Below, in pieces: positions 21,926-32,927 of a stretch of DNA of 64,000 nucleotides. The notes below the pieces were generated by a model that worked only from the letters and a program-made list of their open reading frames with translations, made no database searches and was not told where the DNA came from. Position 1 is the stretch's first letter; each line of letters begins with the position of its first letter. Position numbers and translations under genes: made by a program. Source of the DNA: Sycobia sp. Sy_11 (Eukaryota; Arthropoda; Insecta; Hymenoptera; Epichrysomallidae); contig JACCIC010000351.1 of assembly GCA_018907035.1 (NCBI GenBank), positions 1-64,000 of the forward strand, in the 5' to 3' direction.

Positions 21926-23980
21926 AGACTGAACACAAGTAAACAACAGCAATAAATAAATCTTAGGTTAACTATGCCATTAAATCAAGAGATAGTAGTA
22001 AATAGATATTTAATGTACTAATATAAATAATAAACAGACATGAACACAAATATTATTAACAGCCAATATTATATATTAACCATTAATAGAGTACTATTTC
22101 TTTTTATGCATTGTACCATAACTTAGTGAAAATGCGTACTAATTTTAACTAAAGCCAGGAAGATATTGAACGACAGGACAACCAGAGAATCAATTAGGAA
22201 ATTTATAAAAACTAATAAGAGTGAAGTACTTCTATAGCTAGCTTCTGAAGCTAGCTTCTAAATATAGCAATATATATGAAATATTATCAGAGCGTCCAAC
22301 GCCACATAAATGTTAACTAATTAACTACAACGATACTAAGGATAAGAAATATAAATAAATAATAATATAAACAAGACGAACAGATAAATAATATTAGGAA
22401 TACAAACAGTTTTATAACTACATATTTAATTGGTAATTCTACAATAACAGTTAATGACTAAAATTAAATAATTAAATCAATGACTAAAAGTTAACAGAAG
22501 AATATTGGAAGACTATTTTTAACTACTAAATAAATACCGATAAATATTGTACCTATTAATGAAAAATGATACGTAAGCAGCCTATATGAAATCATCGTAT
22601 AAAAACATAAGTATAATTGAATTACTAGGTGTATAAAAGCTAGGGATAAGTAAAAATAAATAAATAGATAAAAATATAATATATAATATATGTTATATAA
22701 GATATATAATATATGTTATATATATTAGATATTATATTATAATATAATTTACATAACATATGTAAATCATAAATAATATAATATATGATATAACATATAT
22801 AACAGAAACAAGGCATATTATTGGCATTATATAACCTTGTTATTCAATATTCTTAATATAAATAATACAGGCAAAATTAGACGAGGAGCATAAAATCATA
22901 CCAATGGTATAAATAAATAATAGGAATAACAACAGCATAAGTAAACAATAATTAAAATAATTTCAACTATAAAATTTGTAAAGTAAGTATTAACAATATA
23001 AATAAAATATTTATCATCAATAATTAATTCAAATATAGACTTTTTTCGGCTAATAATAAAAACAATAAAAGTAAATAATAACGATAGCCTGAAGAATATT
23101 AAGATTTAAAAATAGACAACTTTATACTCAAACAATTCAAGCTCTGTTAATCTATAATAAGAGTGGTATTATAGAAATAATAACACCACAACTGTTAATA
23201 AATAGTAAATATAACTTAAATAAATAAGAATAATAGTATATAGTAGAAAAAGCATTGCAGAATAGTATTAAAGTAAATAAGAGAAATTACATTAAACAAA
23301 ATAGTTGGAATAAATAGGTATATCCTCTGGACTACAAAAATCATTAACAACAACAATTTAATATTTGAATGACTCAGATATAGAAAATTACTAGTTATTT
23401 AAAATATTAAGGATTAAAAATCAGACATATAAGCAGTAAAGGATAAACTTCTTTTTTTCTTTTGAATGATAAATTAATGAAGAATCGATACATTTTTACA
23501 GCAAATATAGTTACAATACTAAATGTGTTACTAACGAAATATAAATAACGAATAGCACAAATATTATTAATAAATAATATAAGCAGCAAAATTAAGTCAT
23601 AAGGAAATGTACATAATTTAGACAATTTACACATACAATAAATAAATAACCATACGCAAAATAGATAATGTCATTAGACAATAGTGATAATATAAATAAT
23701 AATAATATTATTTGAATCACATCTATATGAAATAAACACAACATTAGAAGTGAATAGTACCAACAACGCTAACAAATAATAAAAACAATGGTTGTGGATA
23801 AATTATGAACATATGAATAAAGACAAAACAACAACAACAGACACCAACTAATAAATAATACTGATTATTTTAATAAATAATTGGAAGAGATATAAAACAA
23901 AATTAAGAGCCAGGAGTCAACGTCGACATCCCCTGTGAGATGACTCCAATAATAGAGAATTGACACTACAATTGTTGTTG
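21926..23980. other. A-rich, strand-asymmetric sequence, no gene
   Basis: About 2 kb in which the plus strand is strikingly A-rich and poor in C, dominated by ATAAATAATA-type text. It includes a dense palindromic TATA segment at 22670-22810. All frames are closed at short range. No gene or known repeat was recognised. Confidence 0.55.
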
Positions 23981-23994
23981 AGTGTTCAGGATAA

Positions 23995-24235
23995 CAGGAA
24001 TTATGGATGATATGTATGCGCATATATGTATGTATGTATATGCATGTATATATGGGTGTATATATATGGATGTATGTATGTGTATGTATGTATTTTCTGT
24101 GTTCGTGCGTGTGTGTGTCTGTGTCGTATATGTGTATGTATGTGTATATGCGTGCGTATGTAGGTATGTGTGTATGTATCTATGTATATACGTTTATATA
24201 TGTATCTATGTATATGCCTTTCTGCTTAAGCAAGG
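23995..24235. repeat. (TATG)n/(TGTA)n low-complexity tract
   Basis: Degenerate tetranucleotide repeat of TATG and TGTATA units. Cys/Tyr/Val-rich open frames across it are translated repeat, not genes. Confidence 0.9.
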
Positions 24236-24239
24236 TAAC

Positions 24240-25034
24240 TTGTAGAAAAAAGGGAGGAGATGAAGCTTTAAATTGCTTTATTGAGGCAATTGTAGAAAGC
24301 GGGATGCGATGGCCTCTGAAACGAAGGATGTGTGCGTATGGCGGCCACTTGCGCGTTCTGGGCGTTTTCTGTTTAGAAGGCGCAAATTTGTTGTGTCTAT
24401 GGCAAGAGCGATCGCATCTGGGACCCAAATGTACGTCTCGGATTGAGACGTAGCGCTGGGTTTCCCTTTTTCTTTACAATTGCCATCAGGATTTTGAGTG
24501 ATGGTCAATTCGTATTTAGTCGTCGAGCAGAGCACTCGCTTTCTTCTCTATTTTCAACCTCTTGAAGAACTTAATCTTGCGCGGTTAATAATCTAGTTAT
24601 ATGTTATTCAATATAAGTGTTGCGTACGTATTTATGTAAATCGCGTGTATATCTAGATATTTAAGTGCGCGCGTAACAGTGTACGTGTGAAGTGGTGTAT
24701 CAGCGGGACAGGGCATTTGTCGGCCTTGTGGAGATTTGCCCTTGCTCATCTCCGAGGAGCTTCCCTACGGCATTTGGGCCGAGTGGCTGCCCTTGCGGTA
24801 AAGGTTGTACCTGTCCCCGAGGAGTGGGGCCGCAACGCAGAGCAGGAGGCAATTGCGGAACGCTCCTTCCCCACTCAGCCTCACCTGCCGTAATAGAGCG
24901 AGTTACGGCAGCCTTACTTATGCAGAGTGTTAGTGAGTCCCTAGAATATAGTGTGAGTAACGTATGTGTGTGTAAATGCATAGAGTATTTGTAAAGTATA
25001 TTTTGTAGCGGCCGTTGCAGCATTATTCATATAG
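24240..25034. other. GC-richer block, unidentified
   Basis: Base composition rises clearly here. Overlapping open frames exist on both strands (plus 24687-24893 and 24692-24994, minus 24700-25023), but none shows a family motif I recognise, and being open on both strands is expected from the composition. The region could be a retroelement untranslated region or a decayed gene. I cannot assign it. Confidence 0.35.
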
Positions 25035-25120
25035 AAGTGTCATTATTTTATCTTTACATACTGACACTTTTAATCGTATGATTAAGGCTTTTTCCTCCAC
25101 TCATTGAGTGGAGGTTTTTT
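25035..25120 (+). other. Two hairpins, second followed by a T run
   Basis: AAGTGTCA (25035-25042) pairs with TGACACTT (25062-25069). Then CCTCCACTCA (25094-25103) pairs with TGAGTGGAGG (25105-25114), followed at once by six T. The second looks exactly like an intrinsic terminator, but nothing else here is bacterial. In a eukaryote it could be the end of a pol III-type or mobile-element transcript. Confidence 0.6.
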
Positions 25121-25246
25121 ATGCCTCTAGGGACATTTTAATAAATAATAAATTTTACCGTAACTAATTTTTATACAGTGAGTTTATTTATTGCACCCGA
25201 ACGTATACTTCCTAATCTAATTTTAAATATATAATTTCTTTTCAAA

Positions 25247-25386
25247 CATTGAGTAATTAGGATTTAAAATAACTTATAACAAAAACAGCGTGTTTAAAAC
25301 ACTAATATATATGCTTATTAATATTATATTAAAGTAGATAGTTAAACAAATATAAATGCGTGGATTCGCTAGTTACAAAGTGAAAG

Positions 25387-25440
<54 letters not shown>

Positions 25441-25569
25441 GATTTGTAAAAGTACGATGTCGCTCGAAGATCTTAGAAGTGATCAACATCGTCGTCGTTT
25501 TTTAACTTAATGCCGCTGAAGAACCGCCGCCGACGTTTTGAAGACAATATTGAGGATGGTAGGGCAACA
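25247..25569 (-). repeat. BEL/Pao LTR, left (3') copy
   Basis: Direct repeat of 26482-26767, with AGTAATTA, TATTAATATTAT-TTAAAGT, GTGTGGATTC or GCGTGGATTC, and GACAATATTGAGGATGGTAG in common. It carries a 50 bp (TA)n tract (25388-25437) that the right copy lacks. Ends read CATTGAG (mutated from TGTTGAG) and GGCAACA. On the minus strand this is the downstream LTR. Confidence 0.75.
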
Positions 25570-25574
25570 TATAA

Positions 25575-25911
25575 TTACCGACAATCTAATTACTGGCAGA
25601 TTTCCACCCTTGGAAGTAGATTCAGTAATAAATCTACATTTGACCTATCTACTGGATGCGTGCGTTCTGTAGAAGCTAAAAGAGCCCTCGCTTTCCCAAC
25701 AGCCGCAAAATTATTATATTCAAATTCTGCGCGAGATTCTTGTGAATCTAATGAACTATTGGCATTTAACTCTTCCATTTCAGCCTTCAATGCTATCTAA
25801 TCGCGATTTTAAGTCTTCGTAATTTACATGTTCAACATTGAGCTCTAAATATTTAGTAAATCGCGTTAATATACCCTTGCCAGAGGCACGCCTTATCTTT
25901 AAACCTTCCAT
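25575..25911 (-). pseudogene. BEL/Pao-type gag N-terminus, frameshifted
   Basis: ATG at 25909-25911 (minus) starts MEGLKIRRASGKGILTRFTK, then LELNVEHVNYEDLKSRLDSI. After a one-base frameshift at about 25795 it continues AEMEELNANSSLDSQESRAE, FEYNNFAAVGKARALL and LLNLLPRVEI. The arrangement of a short basic start (K-x-x-x-TRF-x-x-Y-L), an E/L-rich coiled-coil stretch, E-F-E-x-x-Y and a later LPR(V/I)-x-(I/L) is that of BEL/Pao Gag. Homology stops at about 25575 against the LTR, so most of gag and all of pol are deleted. The family call is from recall of motifs. Confidence 0.6.
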
Positions 25912-26481
25912 TGCTAATACAAATACGAATTGCAAGTTTTAAATGATGATAAAGACATAGGAAAAACAGTATGCTCTTATGGAGATGCAGTGTGGTTGCT
26001 TTTAAAGAGGTGGTATGATGCGATCATATCCGTTACTTGTAGTGCCGCAAACGTAGCCTCAGACGATTGCTATAGTCCTATTACCTATGTGTGACGTATA
26101 CTTTTATGTCTGCGATGTTCCTGACGTAATCGTACTTTCACAACGTGTGAAAATATTTTGATGTATTGGATTTCTGTAGTTTATAGCTTTTAGCTGCTGT
26201 TTAAAAGCTCTTGATATTTGGTCCTGTTGTTGAAACTAAATTTTTCTACAACAACGTGAAATAAATTTAATTTCACAGATTTATAACCTTTAGATTTACA
26301 GTACAATGTACAGTACACTTCACAAACACAAGCCAAAGTTGCGCCTTGATTACAAATCTAAGGTTCAGCTTTACCGATAGAAATGACAACTTCATGAGAG
26401 AGTGATTTGTCTTGACTAACACACTCAAGAACTCACTATTATCACACGTTTCACGATGACAAATCCGGCTCGAAGGACCAA
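25912..26481 (-). other. Leader between BEL/Pao LTR and gag
   Basis: About 570 bp of non-coding sequence between the right LTR and the gag ATG, in the place of a 5' leader. The bases adjoining the LTR read TTGGTCCTTCGAGCCGG on the minus strand, the probable primer-binding region. I recall this string from BEL/Pao leaders but could not tie it to a specific tRNA. Confidence 0.5.
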
Positions 26482-26767
26482 TGTTGAGTAATTAAGAATT
26501 CAAATAACTTAAAACCAAATCTCTGTATTTAGAGCACTTTATACATACGTTTATTAATATTATGTTAAAGTGGATAGTTAAATAAACATAAATGTGTGGA
26601 TTCCTTAGTTGCAAAGTGAAAGTTAAATATATAGTGGATTTGTAAAAGTACCATGTCTCTTGAAGGTCTTAGAAGAAGAGGTCAAAATCGTCATCGTTTT
26701 TAACTCAATGCCGCTGATGAAGCGATGCCGCCGTTTTGATGACAATATTGAGGATGGTAGGGTAACA
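26482..26767 (-). repeat. BEL/Pao LTR, right (5') copy
   Basis: It has perfect terminal TGTT...AACA ends (26482 and 26767). It is the upstream LTR for the minus-strand gag at 25575-25911. Target-site duplications around the pair (TCAAA at left, TTTAA at right) do not match convincingly. Confidence 0.75.
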
Positions 26768-27062
26768 TTTAATACTACACTGAACTATAACGGGCAATAA
26801 AGTAATAAATCAATGCGTTTTAGTCTTATGGTTTACAATCTACCTGAATCCACGCAGCAGCTCCGCTTAATTTGATCAATAATGGTTACAAAGCTTGCTG
26901 GGTCGCAAAGCCCAAAAATAAAGTTTCGTGCACGTGTTACGGTTTAAAGCACGAAACTGTCTGATTAAAATTTATTGAACCTTTGATTTATTTTCAGATA
27001 CATGTTCGAACTAAACAGCTGTTGTTCATAAAAAAAGTAAAAATAAAAGTACAAAATATTAC

Positions 27063-27300
27063 TTGGAATATAAAATTTTACGCCCACGACCAAAAAATTG
27101 TCCCAGGGCTAAAGATGTGACTAACGCACACCCGAACATCAGAGTACCGTGTGACGCGAACCCGTATTTTCTAAACATCGAGCTGATGGGCAAAATCTTC
27201 CGAACGTTAATAGATCCTGGCGCACAGAGATCTTACGTAGGACCTGCTCGTCGTAAACTCATAAAATTAGCGGTCATACCACTGCTTTCGTACATGTAAA
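27063..27300 (+). pseudogene. Gypsy-type aspartic protease fragment
   Basis: The reading frame contains NPYFLNIELMGKIFRTLIDP followed by GAQRSYVGP, the retroviral-type aspartic protease core of a Gypsy-class polyprotein, which would cleave Gag-Pol. The usual D-T/S-G active site reads DPG. The frame has no proper ATG and stops at 27298. It is followed by RT debris in the same orientation, so this is part of one broken element. Confidence 0.7.
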
Positions 27301-27499
27301 TTCCAGATAGCAAAGTATGCCCAAAGAGCGGCGAAGTCGATCTATTACTTAATATAGATGACTGATAGGTGAAACCGCGATTCAAAGTCGCCAAATCGTT
27401 AAAATACGACTTAATCATCAGCATGGACATCCTAACGTCCATTCAGATGACGATCAACTTCGCTGATTCATACGCCACGAAAAATCAAACGACACTTCA

Positions 27500-28180
27500 T
27501 GGCCCAAAAAAACGGCGTCGGTGAAACGATCACAGCTATTGCAGCAGTCAAAGGGGTTGCACGATTCGATAGCACCGAACAGCGAGAGCTTGAGCGGGTA
27601 TTACAAAATTTCATACAAACGAGTGAAACGATGCAACTCGCACGTATGTAATCACATCACATAGGGGCACCGCCCTATAAATCAGCGATTACGTGGTTGA
27701 GAGCAACAAAATAGGTTATCGCCTTCGCGGTCTCGCAAAAAGGCCTCTATTAATACACGTGGTTGCCATATGGATTGACAAACGCCCCGGGCACCTTCTA
27801 GAGAGATATGGACCTCATCTTCGGTGGACCTCACCATTGCAGAGTGGCAATCGACCGTCTTCATTTACATGGACGAAATTATTTACAACAAAGATTTTCG
27901 AGCAATGCAATCGAAAACCAAAAGCGGTGCTCACCCACCTCAACGTGGTCGGGCTACAAATAAACAAGGATAAATTCGAATTCTGCTGCTCGGAAGTCAA
28001 GTATTCGGGCTATATTATAGACGAGCATGACCCAGAAAAAATTCGCCCGATGAGCGAATATTCGAGGCCTACCAATTTACGACAATTACGGGCCTTTTTA
28101 GGTATGGTAGGTTGGTATGTTCGATTTATACAAGATCTGGCAAAAAAAGCTGGCAATTAGCAAACTACTGAAGAAAATGA
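27500..28180 (+). pseudogene. Gypsy reverse transcriptase fragment
   Basis: Segments scattered over three frames match Gypsy RT in order. The protease-RT linker reads FDSTEQRELERVLQNFIQTS and APPYKSAIT. The palm reads AVSQKGLYQYTWLPYGLTNA followed by PGTF, then FIYMDEIIYN at 27863-27886. The thumb and RNase H entrance reads LQINKDKFEFCCSEVKYSGY, PMSEYSRPTNLRQLRAFLGM and VGWYVRFIQDLAK. The catalytic YxDD box is YMDE (27866-27877), and the fingers domain is missing. It is broken by frameshifts and stops and ends at about 28180. The same clade occurs at 55.1-56.3 kb. Confidence 0.82.
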
Positions 28181-29020
28181 TAATAGACGAAGAAATGAAG
28201 ACAATGGTAATCAAGGGTGCTTATCATTAACAATCTGACATTAGATTGTTCAAATTACACATTCTAGAGGGCGTTTATCAGTTTTCAGCATATATGAGAG
28301 TTATATGAGAGGAGATTGCTGTTAATAACTTTTTATAGAATCTAAAGCTGTTAAAACTTATTTTGTGATATTGAAATGTGAACAATCATAAAGAGTATAC
28401 CAAAATAATAAAAATTAAATGCGATAAAAAAAGTCATTTACGGCTGTAATGATAGTTACTAATAATAATTACTAATGATAATTTTTAAACAAAATATATG
28501 TATAACAATTACTCAGAGAAATAGATCTGTTTAGAAAATTATTCGTATTTAAATTCTTATTTTCTTACATTATGTGTTGAATTCAAATGTAAAGAAAACA
28601 ATTATATCACATTCATTCTGTTGTTTAATCTACTATGGAATTATAAAATATAATACAACAATTACAATACAATAATACCAGTATAAACGCTTATTTTTTA
28701 ATTAAACAATCGAGGTTACCCCATAGACACTCTATCAAGTTACTACATCCATTAGACACTGATGAATTCAATACCTTTAAAAATTGAAAAAATAGTAAAA
28801 GTAAAAAGATAAAAATAAGAATAAAATAAATGATCATTTTCGAAATATATTTAAATAGTTTACCTGGATTCAATTTATTGTTCTGGTTTATTTCAGTGGT
28901 TGGATCTAATAGAGTTTCTTTTTATAAATTATAAATAATTCAATAACAAATGTAATGGGAAAAGAAACAATTTATTCTATACCAAGTGATTCCGTTTCTT
29001 TCTCATTTGATTCAATATCT
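28181..29020. other. AT-rich sequence, no gene
   Basis: No coding or known repeat sequence is recognised. Confidence 0.55.
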
Positions 29021-29270
29021 TAATTCAAATACTTCTGGAACTGAGGAATATCACGTTCTACGATGTGTTTTCGATAATGGCTTTTGTGAATGTTAATGCG
29101 ATGCCGCATATAAAGCTAAGTCAATTCCGCATCACTGAAATTCAGTTCTAGACACGCTGTTGCTAGGTGTTTAAGTAGCTGCGTTGCTCTTAATAATTTT
29201 GACCGTTCTGCTAAAGTATTACATTTTGAGAACTTGATTGTGAATCGTTTGTTCATAACATGTCGATCGC
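29020..29270 (-). pseudogene. Possible tyrosine-recombinase (Crypton-like) C-terminal remnant
   Basis: Read leftwards the frame gives RHVMNKRFTIKFSKCNTLAE, RSKLLRATQLLKHLATACLE, LNFSDAELT, a stop, then LYMRHRINIHKSHYRKHIVE and RDIPQFQKYLN, another stop. The pattern of basic residues, HLAT, then (M/L)-G/R-H-x-x-x-x-H-x-x-x-YR recalls the C-terminal catalytic region of tyrosine-recombinase-like proteins spread through arthropod genomes, where a Tyr attacks DNA. Two in-frame stops make it dead. A plain host zinc-finger protein that shares this motif is an alternative. Confidence 0.4.
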
Positions 29271-29955
29271 AACCTTATCGGCTGTTAATTGAGCATTTTT
29301 ATCTAAATTAAAGTAAAATGATAACTACAAAATAAAATGATAACTGAAAAATTATATATTCTTTGTATGAATAAATAAAGAGTAAATTACTTTTTGAATA
29401 TATTTTATTTGAAATTAGAATTTAGTAAAATGTCTATTATTTTGAAATGTATAACTATTAAAATAGTTATACTTTTTGCATTACTACATGTACTTGATAT
29501 AAACATAATCTAAAAATAATGAAATATTTATCAGCTGATATACAGTTATACCTCATTACTTGCTCTTAATATAAATTATCATTTATGATATATTACATAC
29601 TACACTTTTACATAATTTGCAGTAGAAATACAATTCCCATCAATTACAATTTTCCGTGATATTTAAAAGATGTGTTTATTAATTTTTTACATCTTGAGTA
29701 CCGTTATTCTATTTGGTCCACCATTTAAATTTTGACCGGGATTAAATAGTTATAAGACAGTGAAACTATATTGGATCCACTTAATATAAAGTTAATGTCA
29801 ATGTGACGTAATTTTTAAATTAGTAGTTTCACATGTTGTATAAATGAATATATTTAATAAATGAAATTATGTGATATTATACGTGAAAAATTGTATTATT
29901 AACAAACCACAATTAGTTTGAGATTAATTTTATGTTTATAAGTTTTCTAAATTAT
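29271..29955. other. AT-rich sequence, no gene
   Basis: Nothing is recognised before the mariner end at 29956. Confidence 0.5.
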
Positions 29956-30700
29956 ACGAGGGGAGATCAATAAGTCCTTAGAAAATATAAGAGATGGCGT
30001 TCGTAGCATCGCAAATGGTCTGTTTCTAGTAAGCATAATTCCTCACTAGGTATCTGACAAAGTTGCAGCCATATTGATCTAGTGGTTTTGTTTTTATCGT
30101 CAGTTGAAGTAAATAATTTTTGTTTGCTTAAGAAAATGGAAAAAGTTAGTTTTGAGCTGTGATTGAACATTTCTATTTAAAAGGCTTAACAGCAAAAAAA
30201 ATAAAAGCTGAGTTGGATTCAATTCATAGAACATATGCCCCTGTTTTTGCAATAGTTTACAATTGGATAAATGAATTTAAATGTAGCCGTACATCAACAG
30301 AATATGAACATCGTTGAGGACGTCTCGTGGACGTGAGTACCCATGAAATGATTGACAAAATCCACGATATGTTGTTAAGTGACCGAAGAATAAAATTGCG
30401 CGAAATAGTTAAGGCCACAGGGGTTTCAAAAGGTACTGCGAGATGAGTGCCGTGTTTGCTCTCAGCTGAGAACAAACGCAACCGCATGGTCTCTTCTAAG
30501 GCTCATTCGGAGCGCATGCGTCATAACCCAGATGTGTTTTTGCGTAGAATGATCACTGTAGATGAAACATGGATACACCACTACACTCCCGAGACGAAAG
30601 TCCTCCAAAGAAGGCAAAGGCGTTGAAATCAGCTGGAAAGATTATGGCTATTGTGTTTTGAACCACTGAGCCTTACCTCGTTGGAACTGCGATACATAGG
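29956..30700 (+). pseudogene. mariner copy b, truncated
   Basis: A mariner-like terminal sequence begins after a TA dinucleotide: CGAGGGGAGATCAATAAGTC at 29957. An ATG at 30135 opens a transposase N-terminus which, with frame changes, reads IEHFYLKGLTAKKIKAELDS, INEFKCSRTSTEYEH, VDVSTHEMIDKIHDMLLSDR and RIKLREIVKATGVSKGTAR, then RHNPDVFLRRMITVDETWIH and HYTPETK. The first catalytic Asp (DETW) is intact here. After a frame change PKKAKALKSAGKIMAIVF follows, and homology ends at about 30695, before the second and third catalytic Asp. It belongs to a different lineage from copies a and e. Confidence 0.85.
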
Positions 30701-31400
30701 ACGAAAAAAACGAAAGGCGAAAGCTTTTACTCACGGGTCACAAGTTCGGGATTCCATCTAACTCGCTAATGTATTGAAAGAGAAAAAGAAAGAAAAGAAG
30801 AAAATAAAATGTAGTATCACTTTTATACGTGGAGCACTATTTATTAATTTCCATTCGTAATACGCTGTCGATTTAAATCTAACCTAAAAGTTCTTAATGG
30901 TAATTATTTACTTATTAGAAAGAAAAAAAACGAAAGATATGTCTAAAACTAGCTAATCCAATTCAATCCCTATACTAAACTTACGACCTATAATTACAAA
31001 AAATTTCCTAAGATTCTATGTATGCCTATGCTATGAAACTATGGTTAACGCGCTACATCTAGTTATTATTCCTATTTAATTTACTACCTACGATTACAAA
31101 GCTTTTTTCTAAGACTCTATATATTACATTCTTTTGCTATCCTAGACTGAGAAGGAGGTTTTGTAAAAAAAACTATACTTATTCTAACCTAATACTATGT
31201 TCTATCATCTATCTCTAAAGTTCTATTGTCTTAGATGCTGTGTGCTTCTATAATCTAATCTAATGTACTCTATCTTCAATAATCTAATCCTATAATCTAT
31301 CTTTAAATTTCTAGTCTTAGATGCTATGTACTTAAATCTGATCTTCTCTAATCTTCGGTGCGTCTTCTCCACTCTTCGACTGGGATGTCACCGTACTTCT
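30701..31400. other. No recognised gene
   Basis: AT-rich to mixed sequence in which CTAATCTA-type text recurs loosely around 30950-31330. It may include an LTR of the minus-strand element to the right, but no pairing LTR was found. Confidence 0.4.
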
Positions 31401-31404
31401 GTGA

Positions 31405-31752
31405 TTATCTTTCTTTTATAGATTTCATATAGTCTTTGGCTCTTTGTTGTGACCGGTATCTGAGGGAAGTGATTTCCTTCATCGGTTTGCTAAAAACAGG
31501 GAACGTGCGAGTATTTGTATTTTCATCCCTTGTATCTGTGGCGGTGTTGATCGCGTTGCGGACAAGTATCATGAATTTTCTTGAGCCATTGTCCTCTTTA
31601 CTCATGCGGGACTTTGCTGCAGTGTGCCTCCCAATCCTTATTCGTGCCGTTACAATTAGTGACGGGATGGGGGATATATTTGGGTTGGCTTTATTTGTAT
31701 GCGTTCTGACTATCTGAGTGTGACTGAGACGGTAGGGGACAGTTATATACAT
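31405..31752 (-). CDS. Unidentified ORF, 115 codons
   Basis: An open frame with a balanced, basic composition (repeated SRM, RKF, RSQQRAKDYMKS). The plus strand is also open over 31436-31717, so openness alone proves little. It lies downstream of the zinc-knuckle fragment on the same strand and could be untranslated tail or a decayed part of that element. I do not recognise it. Confidence 0.2.
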   Translation of the reverse strand: MYITVPYRLSHTQIVRTHTNKANPNISPIPSLIVTARIRIGRHTAAKSRMSKEDNGSRKFMILVRNAINTATDTRDENTNTRTFPVFSKPMKEITSLRYRSQQRAKDYMKSIKER

Positions 31753-32045
31753 GGGCGGAAATTATGAAGCGGTAGGGCACATTTTCTAGCTAAAGCACGA
31801 GGAAATGTGCTTTGAACTGGCACTATGGTCTACTTGCTCATATAGATAGATGCTTCCGGCATGGCGATCAATACCTGTTGCGTCGTGTGGCCAATCACAT
31901 TCCTGATCACGTAGATGGTCTGCGCTAGTGTTCTTTGTTCAGCCATGGGGTGTTTCAGTGTGGCTTTCGCCCCTTCGCTGCGATTGTCGTCTTCTTGTTG
32001 GCATTTCTGCGGCCGTCGCGTCGTCTTCGCCTTCTTCTTAAACGA

Positions 32046-32330
32046 TCACGAATCGAGGTCACCCTCCTCCTCCCAAGACGACGCTGTGCCGGATGACCGT
32101 TCCAGACAAAACATACATGTCCATACATCATTTGTCGACCTGCCACATCTATAGCAGAATTTGGCTTTACGTGGGTGTGGGCAGTCGGAATAACGGTTTT
32201 CTTTCTCGGCACAATTCCAGCATCCTTTTCGCGAAAGAGACTTCCGCATAGTTGACGATACTTGGGATACTGGGATTGAAGGGTGAGGTTGATTGGAGGT
32301 ACAAAATTAGATGGGGACACTACTGCCCAA
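32046..32330 (-). pseudogene. Gag-type double zinc-knuckle fragment
   Basis: An open frame (32046-32249) holds GCWNCAEKENRYSDCPHP and FCYRCGRSTNDVWTCMFC, two retroviral-type knuckles of nucleocapsid that normally bind the element RNA. In both, the residue at the His position (C-x2-C-x4-H-x4-C) is Asn. The second is followed by an extra C-x2-C, which resembles a form seen in insect Gypsy-like Gag. A basic region (RRRRRRDGRRNANKK) lies in an overlapping frame. It sits 3' of integrase-like sequence, which is the wrong order for one element. Confidence 0.65.
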
Positions 32331-32927
32331 TCAAAGAGAACCGGGATGACTGGTTTGCCTTCGACGAGATCCTTTAACGTCGCCTGTGCCTGTGGTAGTG
32401 TCGGCTCTCTTATGCCTGCGACATTGGATGCTTCTATGCCTGTGTTGAATGGTTTGAATCCAGGCCTGTATTCTATACGGTAGTCGTCTGAGCAAGTGGA
32501 GAATTGAGCTGTTGGACGCGGTAGGGGGGATTGTGACTGGGGTCGTCCCGGACTCTCTCAACATCGGAGGTTATCTCGTGCTGTTGATACTTGGTGGGAA
32601 TTATCACTTTTTCGTCCACCTCTTGTTGATGTCGGCCCGGGGATTTTGTACGGCTCTTCCACTTGCCCATTTTTTGCGTGGTGACCGATCGGATAAATGC
32701 GCAACGGTCATCGCCGTAAAGGCGAACCTCGCCTTCTTCCGGGGTACTGACGTATATGATTGGTTCAGCACGGATAACTGTAGGCGGCTGTGCTTTTGGT
32801 TGTCTCTGGTGGTTCTAGGGACATGGCGATAGGGGAGAGGGCTGATGGAATGTAGTTGTTGTCTCTGGCGTAAATGGGATAGCATTCGCTGTTTTCTGAT
32901 GGACGACAATTTTCTTGCAGGATGGCT
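32331..32927 (-). pseudogene. Broken coding-like region between zinc knuckle and 204-codon ORF
   Basis: Segments in different minus frames read like protein, for example DYRIEYRPGFKPFNTGIEAS followed by NVAGIREP, and LKDLVEGKPVIPVLFDWAVV. Openness jumps between frames, so this is probably a frameshifted stretch of the same Gag-like sequence that leads to the knuckles. No domain was recognised. Confidence 0.35.

Noticed and set aside
24007..24453. 148-codon plus-strand frame rich in Cys, Tyr and Val
   Set aside because: Its first half is translated TGTA/TATG low-complexity DNA; the rest has no recognisable motif.
25094..25120. A bacterial intrinsic terminator implying bacterial DNA
   Set aside because: No bacterial gene, operon spacing or ribosome-binding site surrounds it and the flanks are insect repeats; kept only as a structural curiosity.
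32512..32832. 106-codon plus-strand frame rich in Leu, Phe and Gly
   Set aside because: Antisense to the minus-strand element, where protein-like text with retroelement motifs is found; no motif of its own.
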